Positions 11,417-20,636 of a stretch of DNA of 64,000 bases are shown piece after piece. The stretch comes from Alphaproteobacteria bacterium (GTDB taxonomy: Bacteria > Pseudomonadota > Alphaproteobacteria > Rhizobiales > Xanthobacteraceae), in assembly GCA_005884765.1 (NCBI GenBank), contig VAZV01000131.1, positions 23,187 to 87,186 on the forward strand. Reading direction: 5' to 3'. A program made the translations under genes and the position numbers. Position 1 is the first letter of the stretch, and the number at the start of each line of letters is the position of its first letter. The notes under the pieces are model-generated. The model searched no databases, was not told the origin of the DNA, and worked only from the letters and a program-made list of their open reading frames with translations.

Positions 11417-13999
11417 ATGAAAACCGGCGATCGATGGGCGTTAGTGTGTTCGGCGCTGCTTGCGAGCGCTTGTCTAAGCCCGCCATCGTCAGCGCAGGGC
11501 TTGGCGGCGCAGAGCGCGAAAGTCTCCGAACTCGGCGACGCCGGAAGATATTCCGAAGCCATCGCGCTGGCGCAGGCCATGTTGGCGAACCAGGAGAAGC
11601 GCTCGCCCAGCCGCGATCTTGCCGGCGCGCTGAACAATTTGGCGCAGCTTTACGGCGACGTAGGCCGAGATGCGGATGCCGAGCCTATGTACAAGCGCGC
11701 GATCGCCATCATGGAGAAAGCGGTCGGCCTTGACTCGGCGGCGATCGCACCCGAATTGAGCAATCTTGCCGCGCTCTGCGAGCGGCAGGGCCGCTACGCC
11801 GAGGCCGAACCGCTGTTCAAGCGGGCGCTGGAGTTGAGCGAAAAATCGCTTGGGCCAAACCATCCCGACGTCGGGAAATACCTCAACAACCTTGCCACGC
11901 TCTACGAGCGGCAAGACCGCCATGCCGATTCCGAGCCGCTGTTCCGCCGTGCACTTGCGATCTACGAGAAAGCAGCAGGTCCGGAGAGCCCCGCGGTCGC
12001 GACGCTCGTGAACAATCTCGGCCAGGTCCTAAAAAGCGAGGACCACAAGGCCGACGCCGAGCCGTTGATCAGGCGCTCGCTGGCAATCCGTGAAAAGGTG
12101 CTGGGGCACGATCATCCTGATGTCGCGCGGTCGCTGAACAACCTGGCGGACCTCTATCAAAGGCAGAGCCGTTATGCCGATGCCGAGCCGCTGTTCAAGC
12201 GGGCGCTTGCGATTCGCGAACAGGCTGTCGGTGTGGATCAGGACACGATCGCGTCGACGAACAATCTGGCGTCGCTCTATCAGGCCGAGGGCCGCGCGAT
12301 CGATGCGTTGCCGCTGGTCGAACGGTTGATCGCAAACGCAAGCGCGCAGGTGCGCGTGGCGCTTCCTGTGCTGCTGGCCGCGCAGCGGCTGCAACTGATC
12401 TCGACCGAGAAGGCATTGGACGATGCGCTCAACGTCATGCAACGCGGCACCCAGTCGTCCACCGCTTCCGCCGTAAACAAGCTCGCGGTGCGGCTCGCCG
12501 CCGGCAGCGATCGCCTCGCCGAGCTGGTGCGCCGGGATCAGGACCTTGGTAGCGAGGCGGAGGCACTCGACAAGGCGATTGTTGCGGCGGTCTCCAAGCA
12601 GGCGTCGAAGCGGGATGCCGCGCTCGAACAGCGGAGCCGGGCGCGTCTCTCAGCCATTTCCGCCGAGCGCGCCGGAACGCAAAAGACGCTCGCTGCCGAA
12701 TTCCCCGATTACGCCGCCCTGTCGAACCCTCAGCCGGTGACGCATGCGGAGCTCCAGGCGCTGTTGTCCCAAGACGAAGCCCTGGTGTTGTTCGCGGTCG
12801 CCGACAAGGAGAGCTACGTCTTCGCGCTGACGCACGAGAGCTTTGACTGGAAGCCTGTCCCGCTCGGCGCCGAAGCGCTCGCGCAAAAGGTTGCCGCCTT
12901 TCGCCGTGGCCTCGATGTCAGCAAGGCGATCGACGCGTCGGGCAAGTCCGGGTTGTTCGACCTCGCGCTCGCCAATGAGCTTTATGCGACGCTGCTTGCT
13001 CCGGTGGAAGCACTCGCGAGGGATAAGCGCAGCCTTCTCGTGGTGCCGTCGGGCGCGCTGACCGCGCTGCCGTTCCATCTCCTGGTGACGGCGAAGCCAC
13101 CGGCCGCGATTCCGGAAAAATTCGACGGCTATAGGGATGCTGCCTGGTTGCTCAAGCGTCAGGCGGTGTCGGTGTTGCCGTCGGTGTCAAGTTTGAAATC
13201 GCTGCGGGCCTTTGCGCGCAGGGACCAGGCCGTCAAGCCGATGACCGGTTTCGGCGATCCCCTGTTCAATCCGGCCCAGCAGGGCAACACGGACAAGCGT
13301 GCCGCGAACAAGTCCGCATCCCGTAGCGTGACGAACATTGCCTATACGGATTTCTGGCAGGGCCTCGGCGTCGATCGTGCGAGGCTCGCGCAGGCGCTGC
13401 CGCAACTGCCGGATACCGCCGACGAACTGAATGCGGTGGCGAAAGATCTCGGCGCTGCCGCTGCCGACATCCACCTCGGCTCCGACGCCAGCGAAACCAC
13501 CGTCAAGCGTGCGCCGCTCGCCGATTACGGCATCATTTACTTTGCGACCCACGGCCTGGTCGCGGGCGATGTCAAAGGCGTTGGCGAACCCTCGCTCGCG
13601 CTCAGCATCCCAAGCCAGCCGTCCGAGCTTGACGATGGCCTGTTGACCGCAAGCGAAGTCGCGCAGCTCAAACTTAATGCCGACTGGGTGGTGTTGTCCG
13701 CCTGCAATACGATCGCCGGCGACAAGCCGGGAGCAGAAGCCTTGTCGGGACTCGCACGCTCGTTCTTCTATGCCGGCGCGCGAGCGCTGCTGGTGTCGCA
13801 CTGGGCGGTCGATTCGGCAGCGGCGACCAGGCTCACGATTTCGGCCTTTGATCGGCTCAAATCGAATCCAAAAATGGGGCGGGCCGAGGCGTTACGGCAA
13901 GCGATGCTTGGCTATCTCAACGACGCCTCATCTCCCGGAAACGCCTATCCGGCTCGGTGGGGGCCGTTCGCCCTGATCGGCGAGGGCGCGGCCCGCTAG
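11417..13999 (+). CDS. Exported TPR-CHAT protein (putative caspase-like protease)
   Basis: An 860-residue protein. Residues 1-28 form a signal peptide (hydrophobic core ALVCSALLA, possible cleavage after SSA or lipidation at Cys19). About 40-320 hold kinesin-light-chain-type tetratricopeptide repeats of 42 residues (YAEAEPLFKRAL, NHPDV..LNNLA). A helical linker follows, and from about 450 a C-terminal CHAT domain. The predicted His-Cys catalytic pair is His712 (ATHG) and Cys763 (LSACNT). CHAT is the bacterial caspase/separase-related fold. The start at ATG 11417 is chosen because the longer frame begins inside the HugZ gene. No substrate or adaptor gene is recognisable beside it. Activity is inferred from intact residues. 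Confidence 0.88.
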   Translation: MKTGDRWALVCSALLASACLSPPSSAQGLAAQSAKVSELGDAGRYSEAIALAQAMLANQEKRSPSRDLAGALNNLAQLYGDVGRDADAEPMYKRAIAIMEKAVGLDSAAIAPELSNLAALCERQGRYAEAEPLFKRALELSEKSLGPNHPDVGKYLNNLATLYERQDRHADSEPLFRRALAIYEKAAGPESPAVATLVNNLGQVLKSEDHKADAEPLIRRSLAIREKVLGHDHPDVARSLNNLADLYQRQSRYADAEPLFKRALAIREQAVGVDQDTIASTNNLASLYQAEGRAIDALPLVERLIANASAQVRVALPVLLAAQRLQLISTEKALDDALNVMQRGTQSSTASAVNKLAVRLAAGSDRLAELVRRDQDLGSEAEALDKAIVAAVSKQASKRDAALEQRSRARLSAISAERAGTQKTLAAEFPDYAALSNPQPVTHAELQALLSQDEALVLFAVADKESYVFALTHESFDWKPVPLGAEALAQKVAAFRRGLDVSKAIDASGKSGLFDLALANELYATLLAPVEALARDKRSLLVVPSGALTALPFHLLVTAKPPAAIPEKFDGYRDAAWLLKRQAVSVLPSVSSLKSLRAFARRDQAVKPMTGFGDPLFNPAQQGNTDKRAANKSASRSVTNIAYTDFWQGLGVDRARLAQALPQLPDTADELNAVAKDLGAAAADIHLGSDASETTVKRAPLADYGIIYFATHGLVAGDVKGVGEPSLALSIPSQPSELDDGLLTASEVAQLKLNADWVVLSACNTIAGDKPGAEALSGLARSFFYAGARALLVSHWAVDSAAATRLTISAFDRLKSNPKMGRAEALRQAMLGYLNDASSPGNAYPARWGPFALIGEGAAR

Positions 14000-14285
14000 G
14001 CCGCCAGTTGTGCGTCGCAATAGAGAAAAAACCCTTCGAGATCGCGGCCGATTGTCGCGCAAGCCCAATTCCAACGCATATGCCTCGCGCTGCGGCAAGT
14101 CATTGAACGAGATTAGAGAGCTGCCTTCGAATAAACCAAAACCCAAGGGATCGGCTTGGCAAGCCGCGCGTTCATGAGTATTAGGTCGCGGAACCGGGCC
14201 CACAGGGCTATATTGACGGTCACCGCGACCAAGGCGCGTTGAGCGGCTTTCGCGCTGGAGAAATGCGGGTTCGAGGAGGTTCTTC

Positions 14286-15902
14286 GTGCAAGAGACGGGC
14301 GTGCATAACGGTGCCTTCGGCGCCGACAAATCCGGCTTCAAAAAACTCAAGGGCGTAAACTGGAATTTCGGCGCGCCGCAGCTCTACGAGCACTCGCTGC
14401 GCGCGGGCGAAGCCGTGCTGACATCCGATGGCGCGTTGTGCGCGGACACCGGCGTTTTCACCGGCCGCAGCCCAAAGGACAAGTTCACCGTTCGCGACGC
14501 CTTGACTGACAAGAACATGTGGTGGGCCGGCAACCAGTCGATCACCTCGGAGCAGTTCGAAGCACTCCACCAGGATTTCCTCAAGCATGCCGAAGGCATG
14601 ACGCTGTTCGCGCAGGATCTTTATGGCGGCGCCGATCCGACCTTCCGCATCAAGACCCGCATCTTCACCGAGCTTGCCTGGCATTCCCTCTTCATCCGCA
14701 CCTTGCTGATCCGCCCCGATGCGTCCGACCTCGCGAGCTTCGTGCCCGAACTGACCGTGATCGATCTGCCGAGCTTCCGCGCCGATCCCAAACGCCACGG
14801 CGTGCGTTCCGAGAACGTGGTCGCGATCGATTTCGCGCGCAAGATCGTGCTGATCGGCGGGTCTCACTACGCCGGCGAGATGAAGAAGAGCGTATTCACC
14901 ACGCTGAATTATTATCTGCCCGAGCGCGGCGTAATGCCGATGCACTGCTCGGCCAATGTCGGCCCCGACGGCGACACCGCGATCTTCTTCGGCCTGTCCG
15001 GGACCGGCAAGACCACGCTTTCCGCCGACCCGAAGCGCACGCTGATCGGCGATGACGAGCACGGCTGGGGCTCGGACGGCATCTTCAACTTCGAAGGCGG
15101 CTGCTACGCGAAATGCATCAAGCTGTCGCAAGAGGCCGAGCCCGAAATCTATGCCGCCAGCAAGCAGTTTGGCGCGGTGCTGGAAAACGTCATGCTCGAT
15201 CCCAACACCCGTGAGCCGGACTTCGACGACGGCGGGAAGACCGAAAACACCCGTTCGGCCTATCCGCTTGAATTCATCCCGAACGCTTCGCGCAGTGGTC
15301 GCGCGCCGCATCCGAAGAACGTCGTGATGCTGGCGGCCGACGCCTTCGGCGTGATGCCGCCGATCGCAAAACTGTCGCCGGCGCAGGCGATGTACCACTT
15401 CCTGTCCGGCTATACCGCGAAGGTCGCGGGCACCGAGCGCGGCCTCGGCAAGGAGCCGCAGCCGGAATTCTCGACCTGTTTCGGCTCGCCGTTCCTGCCG
15501 CGCGATCCGTCGGTGTACGGCAACATGCTGCGCGATTTGATCGCCAAGCACGACGTCGATTGCTGGCTCGTCAACACCGGCTGGACCGGGGGCAAGTACG
15601 GCAGCGGCCGCCGCATGCCGATCAAGGTGACGCGGGCACTGTTGACCGCGGCGCTGAACGGCTCGCTGCGCAACGCCAGTTTCCGCACCGACAGATATTT
15701 CGGCTTCGCGGTACCGACCTCGCTGCCCGGCGTCGAGCCGCACATCCTCGATCCGGTGAAGACCTGGGCCGACAAGACGGAGTTCGACAAGACCGCGCGG
15801 GCGCTGGTTGCGATGTTCCAGAAGAACTTTGCCAGGTTCGAAGCCCAGGTCGACGCCGATGTCCGCGCCGCCGCCCCGGAAGTGAAGCTCGCGGCGGAGT
15901 GA
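14286..15902 (+). CDS. pckA: Phosphoenolpyruvate carboxykinase (ATP)
   Basis: A 538-residue ATP-dependent PEPCK that converts oxaloacetate to phosphoenolpyruvate, the first gluconeogenic step from C4 acids. It has the P-loop GLSGTGKTT, the metal/nucleotide segment IGDDEHGW and [14 protein letters not shown]. Translation starts at GTG 14286 behind a very strong GAGGAGG site eight bases upstream. The 286 bases between the CHAT gene and pckA hold no ORF and probably its promoter. In related rhizobia pckA lies beside chvI and responds to ChvI. I do not recognise a ChvI site here by eye. Confidence 0.98.
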   Translation: MQETGVHNGAFGADKSGFKKLKGVNWNFGAPQLYEHSLRAGEAVLTSDGALCADTGVFTGRSPKDKFTVRDALTDKNMWWAGNQSITSEQFEALHQDFLKHAEGMTLFAQDLYGGADPTFRIKTRIFTELAWHSLFIRTLLIRPDASDLASFVPELTVIDLPSFRADPKRHGVRSENVVAIDFARKIVLIGGSHYAGEMKKSVFTTLNYYLPERGVMPMHCSANVGPDGDTAIFFGLSGTGKTTLSADPKRTLIGDDEHGWGSDGIFNFEGGCYAKCIKLSQEAEPEIYAASKQFGAVLENVMLDPNTREPDFDDGGKTENTRSAYPLEFIPNASRSGRAPHPKNVVMLAADAFGVMPPIAKLSPAQAMYHFLSGYTAKVAGTERGLGKEPQPEFSTCFGSPFLPRDPSVYGNMLRDLIAKHDVDCWLVNTGWTGGKYGSGRRMPIKVTRALLTAALNGSLRNASFRTDRYFGFAVPTSLPGVEPHILDPVKTWADKTEFDKTARALVAMFQKNFARFEAQVDADVRAAAPEVKLAAE

Positions 15903-15905
15903 TCT

Positions 15906-16028
15906 CGTCGTCCCGGCGTTGAGCCGGGACCCGTAACCACGGGTCGCTCTATTTGCGACGCGCTGGGACGGCGATCCGATAAAACAATAAATACGTGGTT
16001 ATGGGTCCCCGCCTTCGCGGAGACGACG
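15906..16028. repeat. Intergenic palindromic repeat, family B
   Basis: A 123-base element with inverted ends: the left arm CGTCGTCCCGG...GGGACCC.TAACCACG pairs with the right arm CGTGGTTA.GGGTCCC...GACGACG. It fills the space between the convergent ends of pckA and the thioesterase gene and could fold as a long hairpin in either transcript, acting as a bidirectional terminator. One copy in this window. Confidence 0.75.
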
Positions 16029-16045
16029 AAGTCGGACGTGTTTTC

Positions 16046-16864
16046 TCACGCCTTGAAATACGCGATCTGGGTCGTGGTCGCGAGCAGGCGACCCTGCGGC
16101 GACCAGAGCTCGCCGGACTGGTCGCCGTAGCTCTTGTGAAAAATCCTGGCGTCGGCGACGGCGAGCACGCGGGTGATGTCCTCTTTCGCCAAATCGTCCG
16201 CGTCGGCGTGGAAATAGGTCGTGAGCGACACCGTGCCGAACGGCACCAGCTTGCGTTTGACATGGAAAATGCGGGCGAAGAACGCGTCCGACATCGCCAT
16301 GAGCGATAGCGCATCTATCTTGCGGGGAATGCGGTCGCTGATCCAGAGGTTGGAGTAGGCGTTTGCCGGCGCGGCGTTGGACCCGCTAGCCACTTTCGGC
16401 TCGCCTTCGACAAAGCGAAAATCATATTGCTTGACCCGTGACGCCGCGACGTTGGCGTAGGGAAGGGTCTGTTCGAACGGCCTATTTTGCGGAAATGGCG
16501 CCTGCTGGTGTGACCAGGATGGGCGGCGTTCGGCGAATACGGCGGTCGCAAGCGTTGCCACGTCGCCGCCGCCTTGCGTCAGCTCGACGCACCAGTGCTG
16601 GGTCGAGCGGTTGGCCTTGACCAGGCGCACGTCGAGGTCGAAGTCGCCTTGCGCGATTGGTGCGCAATAATTGACGGTCAACGAAAGCGGGTCGCCGGCA
16701 GCTTGCGGATGCTCCATCAGCGCGCGCAGGATCGTGGCCGCCGTGGCACCGCCGAACGGGCCGACAAACGCCCAGTAGTCGTCGCTGGTCCGCCCCTGCC
16801 AGCGGCTGTCGCCGGCGGTCACCCGCGTGGCATCGTCGAAAAGATGCGGTGCTTTCGTCAGCAT
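16046..16864 (-). CDS. TesB-like double-hotdog thioesterase family protein
   Basis: A 272-residue protein with two hotdog halves. The first (about 20-120) has WAFVGPFGGATAATILRALMEHP; the second (about 150-272) has LSLMAMSDAFFARIF and VSLTTYFHAD, a pattern seen in TesB-like acyl-CoA thioesterases. It probably hydrolyses acyl-CoA thioesters in the cytoplasm; chain length is unknown. ATG at 16864 preceded by AAAGGGGC. It lies 82 bases downstream of glgP on the same strand, with no obvious functional link. Confidence 0.82.
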   Translation of the reverse strand: MLTKAPHLFDDATRVTAGDSRWQGRTSDDYWAFVGPFGGATAATILRALMEHPQAAGDPLSLTVNYCAPIAQGDFDLDVRLVKANRSTQHWCVELTQGGGDVATLATAVFAERRPSWSHQQAPFPQNRPFEQTLPYANVAASRVKQYDFRFVEGEPKVASGSNAAPANAYSNLWISDRIPRKIDALSLMAMSDAFFARIFHVKRKLVPFGTVSLTTYFHADADDLAKEDITRVLAVADARIFHKSYGDQSGELWSPQGRLLATTTQIAYFKA

Positions 16865-16946
16865 GGAATTGCCCCTTTGGCGGCCGCAATGTCGCTACCT
16901 TGCCGCCGAATTCAATGACCTCCGACTTAATGGGTTTGCCGATCCT

Positions 16947-19469
16947 TTAGCGCGTTGCGCCGCGCTGCACGCCGGGCTCCTGCAGCACCGGAGTGCTGCG
17001 CACCGGCACGTTCCAGATCTCCTCGGCGTACTCGCGGATGGTGCGGTCGGACGAGAACCACGCCATGCGCGCGACATTGAGGATCGAGGCGCGCGTCCAC
17101 GCCGGGACCACTTGCCAGCGGGCATCGATGCCGCGCTGGGCCTGGTAATAGGAATCGAAATCCGCGCTGACCATGTAATGGTCGAGATAGCGCAGCGCAT
17201 GTGCGATCGATTCGAAACGGCCGGGATCACCCGGCGAGAATTCGCCGCTGCCGATCGCGTTGATGGCGCGCGAAAGCTGCCGCGAGCGCCGGATCACGTC
17301 GGTCGCATCCAGCCCCTGCTTGCGCCGTACCATCACGTCCATCGCCTCCATGCCGAAGATCGCGATGTTTTCCGCGCCGACATGGTCGCGGATCTCGATA
17401 TTGGCGCCATCGAGGGTGCCGATGGTCAACGCGCCGTTGAGCGCAAGCTTCATGTTGCCGGTGCCGGAGGCCTCCATGCCAGCGGTCGAAATCTGTTCGG
17501 AGAGGTCGGCGGCCGGAATGATGATTTCCGCCAGGCTGACATTGTAATCGGGCAGGAAAGCGATCTTCAACCGCCCGGCTACCACAGGATCGTTATTGAC
17601 GATCTCGGCGACGTCGTTGATCAGCTTGATGATCAGCTTGGCGTAGCGATAGCTCGCCGCCGCCTTGCCGGCAAAAATCTTCACCCGCGGCACCCAGTCG
17701 CGTTGCGGCTCATCCTTGATCGCCTGATACAGCGCGATCGCTTCCAGGATGTTGAGCAATTGCCGCTTGTATTCGTGGATGCGCTTGATCTGGACGTCGA
17801 ACAGCGCGTTCGGATCGACCTTGATGCCGAGTCGCTCCCCGATCAGGCGCGCCAGCGCCGCCTTGTTATGGTGCTTGACGTCGCGGAATTGCTGCTGGAA
17901 CGCGTTGTCGCTGGCAAGCGCCTCGAGCGTTGCGAGCCGCGCGGGATCATCGAGCACCGCTTCGCCGCAGACCTCGCGCAACAGATCGGTCAGCTTTGGG
18001 TTGGCCAGCATCAGCCAACGGCGGAAGGTGATGCCGTTGGTCTTGTTGGTGATGCGGCCGGGATAGAGATGGTTGAGATCGTGGAATACAGTCTCCTTCA
18101 TCAGGTCGGAATGCATCGCCGAGACGCCGTTGATGCGGTGGGAGCCGACGAAGGCCAGTTGCCCCATCCGCACCCGGCGGCCGGACCGTTCGTCGATCAA
18201 CGACACCGCAGCGCGAAAATCGATATCGCCGGGACAGTGCGTTTCGGCGAGCGCGAGGTGCGCTACATTGATGCGGTAGATGATCTCCAGATGTCGCGGC
18301 AATAGCCGCTCGAACAGTTCGACCGGCCAGGTCTCCAGCGCTTCCGGCAGCAGCGTATGGTTGGTGTAGGACAATGTCGCCACCGTGATCTTCCACGCTT
18401 CGTCCCAGCGGAAATTGTGCAGATCGACCAAGATCCGCATCAGCTCGGTGACGGCAAGGCTCGGATGGGTGTCGTTCAGCTGCACCGCGGCCTTGGTAGC
18501 GAGGCTGCGCAACTGGCCGTCGGCCGAGAGGTGGCGCTTGACCAGATCCTGCAGCGACGCCGAGACGAAGAAATATTCCTGGCGCAGCCGCAACTCGCGG
18601 CCCGCCGGGCTCTCGTCGTTGGGGTAGAGGAATTTGCAGATCGCTTCGGCGCGCGCTTCCTCGGCGCTGGCGCCGAGATAATCGCCGGTGTTGAAAACGT
18701 CGAGGTTGAGCGGATCGGGCGAACGCGCCGACCATAGCCGCAGCGCGTTGACGTGCTGGCCGCGCCAACCGACGATCGGGGTGTCGTAGGCCATCGCCTG
18801 CACTGTTTCGGCCGGGTGCCAGATCGCGCGGTCGCGTCCGTTGGCTTCGACATACTCGACGCCGCCGCCGAAATGCACGTGGTAGACCACCTCCGGCCGC
18901 TGCAATTCCCAGGGGTTGCCGAGGCTCAGCCACACGTCCGGATATTCGTGCTGCCAGCCGTTCGCGATGATCTGGCGAAACAGGCCGAAATCGTAGCGGA
19001 TGCCGTAACCGATGGCGGGAATGGCGAGCGTCGCCATGCTTTCCATGAAGCAGGCCGCGAGCCGCCCGAGACCGCCATTGCCGAGGGCGGCATCCGGCTC
19101 GCATTTGCGGAGTTCGGACAGGCCGACACCGAGATCGCCCAGCGCCGCCTCGAACACCGGCAACAGGCCCATATTGTTCAGCGCGTCGCTGAACAGCCGG
19201 CCGATCAGGAATTCGAGCGAGAGGTAGTAGACGCGTTTGCTGCCGGCGTCATAGCTCTGCTTTTCGGTGCTGAGCCAACGGTGCACGATGCGGTCGCGCA
19301 GCGCCAGCGCAGCCGCCATGTACCAATCATGCTTGGTCGCCATGCCAGCGTCCTTGCCGATTGCCAGCCGGAGCTTGGCGAGAATGGCGCCTTTGATTTC
19401 CGCCAGCGCCAGTTCATCGACGGGCTGGCCGAGGGCGGGAAAATTTCCTGGGAACGCTTGATCTTGCAA
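16947..19469 (-). CDS. glgP: Glycogen/maltodextrin phosphorylase
   Basis: An 840-residue GT35 phosphorylase that releases glucose-1-phosphate from alpha-1,4-glucans. The signature EASGTGNMK.ALNGAL is intact, with the pyridoxal-phosphate lysine at about Lys674. The N-terminal region has YYLSLEFLIGR and GNGGLGRLAACF. The open frame begins at TTG (19469, MQDQAFPG) with AGGAT about ten bases upstream; the first in-frame ATG is far inside the protein, so TTG is accepted. It stands alone: other glg genes are not in the window. Its glucose-1-phosphate could feed the phosphohexomutase at 34855. Confidence 0.96.
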   Translation of the reverse strand: MQDQAFPGNFPALGQPVDELALAEIKGAILAKLRLAIGKDAGMATKHDWYMAAALALRDRIVHRWLSTEKQSYDAGSKRVYYLSLEFLIGRLFSDALNNMGLLPVFEAALGDLGVGLSELRKCEPDAALGNGGLGRLAACFMESMATLAIPAIGYGIRYDFGLFRQIIANGWQHEYPDVWLSLGNPWELQRPEVVYHVHFGGGVEYVEANGRDRAIWHPAETVQAMAYDTPIVGWRGQHVNALRLWSARSPDPLNLDVFNTGDYLGASAEEARAEAICKFLYPNDESPAGRELRLRQEYFFVSASLQDLVKRHLSADGQLRSLATKAAVQLNDTHPSLAVTELMRILVDLHNFRWDEAWKITVATLSYTNHTLLPEALETWPVELFERLLPRHLEIIYRINVAHLALAETHCPGDIDFRAAVSLIDERSGRRVRMGQLAFVGSHRINGVSAMHSDLMKETVFHDLNHLYPGRITNKTNGITFRRWLMLANPKLTDLLREVCGEAVLDDPARLATLEALASDNAFQQQFRDVKHHNKAALARLIGERLGIKVDPNALFDVQIKRIHEYKRQLLNILEAIALYQAIKDEPQRDWVPRVKIFAGKAAASYRYAKLIIKLINDVAEIVNNDPVVAGRLKIAFLPDYNVSLAEIIIPAADLSEQISTAGMEASGTGNMKLALNGALTIGTLDGANIEIRDHVGAENIAIFGMEAMDVMVRRKQGLDATDVIRRSRQLSRAINAIGSGEFSPGDPGRFESIAHALRYLDHYMVSADFDSYYQAQRGIDARWQVVPAWTRASILNVARMAWFSSDRTIREYAEEIWNVPVRSTPVLQEPGVQRGATR

Positions 19470-19665
19470 ACCGTCACATCCTGATCGTGAGACTCACGCG
19501 AAAATATACGCGTCTTGCACCGGCTCTGGAACCGTCGAGAGCCGGCTTGTGCACTGCGCTGCTATGATTTTATGCAAGGACCGGGCCGACACGCCGCGAT
19601 CCCGACCTATTGTTTTGGTGATATAGTACGGCAAATGCCGCGATCGTTTTGGGGAGGACTGCACC

Positions 19666-19896
19666 ATGAGACTGACGATCGAGATTCTCGCCGCCGCGTT
19701 GCTCGTATGCTGCGTTAGCGTTTCGAGCGCGGCATTCGCCGCCGGCAAAACGGGACGGACTGCCGATGCCCTGAGCTGCGCGTTCAGCGTGCCGGCCAAT
19801 GCCTCGCCGGCCGCGCGCTGCGCCGCGATCCGCCGGCAATGTGGCGGAAAGTTCTACGCTAATTATTGCGGCGACAAGTTACTGTCGGCGATGTGA
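19666..19896 (+). CDS. Small exported four-cysteine protein, unknown function
   Basis: A 76-residue protein with a clear signal peptide (MRLTIEILAAALLVCC, cleavage likely after AAFA at 26). A short mature part holds four cysteines (38, 52, 59, 68) that could form two disulfides in the periplasm. ATG 19666 has a GGGGAGGA site at good distance. The opposite-strand frame over the same bases is a shadow without such features. I do not recognise the family. It stands between glgP (divergent) and another unknown gene. Confidence 0.65.
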   Translation: MRLTIEILAAALLVCCVSVSSAAFAAGKTGRTADALSCAFSVPANASPAARCAAIRRQCGGKFYANYCGDKLLSAM

Positions 19897-20108
19897 GGCG
19901 GAACGCGATCTGTCCGTAGTTCTCCGGGCGTGAACAGAGTTCCTGATGTGGCGTCAATTGGCGCTCCCTTTCGCTTGGGGATCGGAGACGGATTTGAATA
20001 TTGCGTTGGAACGAATTAAGAACACTTTAGCAAGTCTTTGATATATCATAGTGATTCGGCGCGCTGCCGACACAACATCTATGGCCTATCCGAGACTTCG
20101 AGGACTAC

Positions 20109-20540
20109 ATGTCCACCATTGCCTTCGATTCCTTCGCGCTCACCCGCATTGCCGACTTCGCGCGCTCGCTGTCGCGGCTGCATCAGGCTTCCCGCCGCAA
20201 ACTGGTCGACGACGACGAGATCGACCGCGAATTCAACGCGGTGTGCCTGTCCGTGTGGGGCTACACCACGGATGATTTCAGCGACGATCTGTTCTCCGCT
20301 GAAGACCACGCCTTTCTCGACACGCTGGATGAGGCGCATGCGCGCATCTTTGCAGCCCAAGCGGGCTACGACCTCGTCGATGACCAGGGTATGCTGACCG
20401 ATTGGTGGGGCTATTGCTGGATGATCCTTGCCGAAAAGCGCGGTCTGCTGACGCCGGAGAACCGGGCTCTCGCGCGCGCCGCGATCGAGGAGAAATACCT
20501 GTCAGCGCCAAACGTGATCGGCGTCATCGTCGGGCGGTGA
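20109..20540 (+). CDS. Conserved-looking hypothetical protein, 143 residues
   Basis: An acidic, soluble, mostly helical protein without signal peptide or membrane segment. Notable segments are VDDDEIDREFNAV, DWWGYCWMILAEKRGLL and the C-terminal APNVIGVIVGR. I cannot assign a family. GC-rich third positions and the even residue mix support a real gene. About 100 bases of unusually A/T-rich sequence precede it (20000-20060), a likely promoter. A palindromic repeat begins four bases after its stop. Confidence 0.7.
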   Translation: MSTIAFDSFALTRIADFARSLSRLHQASRRKLVDDDEIDREFNAVCLSVWGYTTDDFSDDLFSAEDHAFLDTLDEAHARIFAAQAGYDLVDDQGMLTDWWGYCWMILAEKRGLLTPENRALARAAIEEKYLSAPNVIGVIVGR

Positions 20541-20543
20541 ATC

Positions 20544-20623
20544 CGTCATTGCGAGCGCAAGCGAAGCAATCCAGAAAGCCACAACGAATGACGGCAGCTA
20601 TTGCTCCTCGCACAGCAATGACG
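20544..20623. repeat. Intergenic palindromic repeat, family E
   Basis: An 80-base element with inverted ends CGTCATTGC at 20544-20552 and GCAATGACG at 20615-20623, and an interior rich in GCGAAGCAATCC. This pattern is widespread in Bradyrhizobium-type genomes. It lies between two convergent genes. Confidence 0.7.
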
Positions 20624-20636
20624 ACGTCTCGTGGGC

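Noticed and set aside
14220..15743. 507-codon minus-strand open frame opposite pckA
   Set aside because: Antisense shadow; pckA on the plus strand has all catalytic motifs and a strong ribosome-binding site.
16827..18305. 492-codon plus-strand open frame opposite glgP
   Set aside because: Antisense shadow of glycogen phosphorylase; no recognisable protein features.
19494..19799. 101-codon minus-strand frame overlapping the small exported protein gene
   Set aside because: No ribosome-binding site or domain; the plus-strand gene has a signal peptide and a strong ribosome-binding site.
20040..20108. Possible small RNA or riboswitch in the A/T-rich stretch before the 143-residue gene
   Set aside because: No conserved riboswitch core or stable hairpin could be seen; it is better read as a promoter region.
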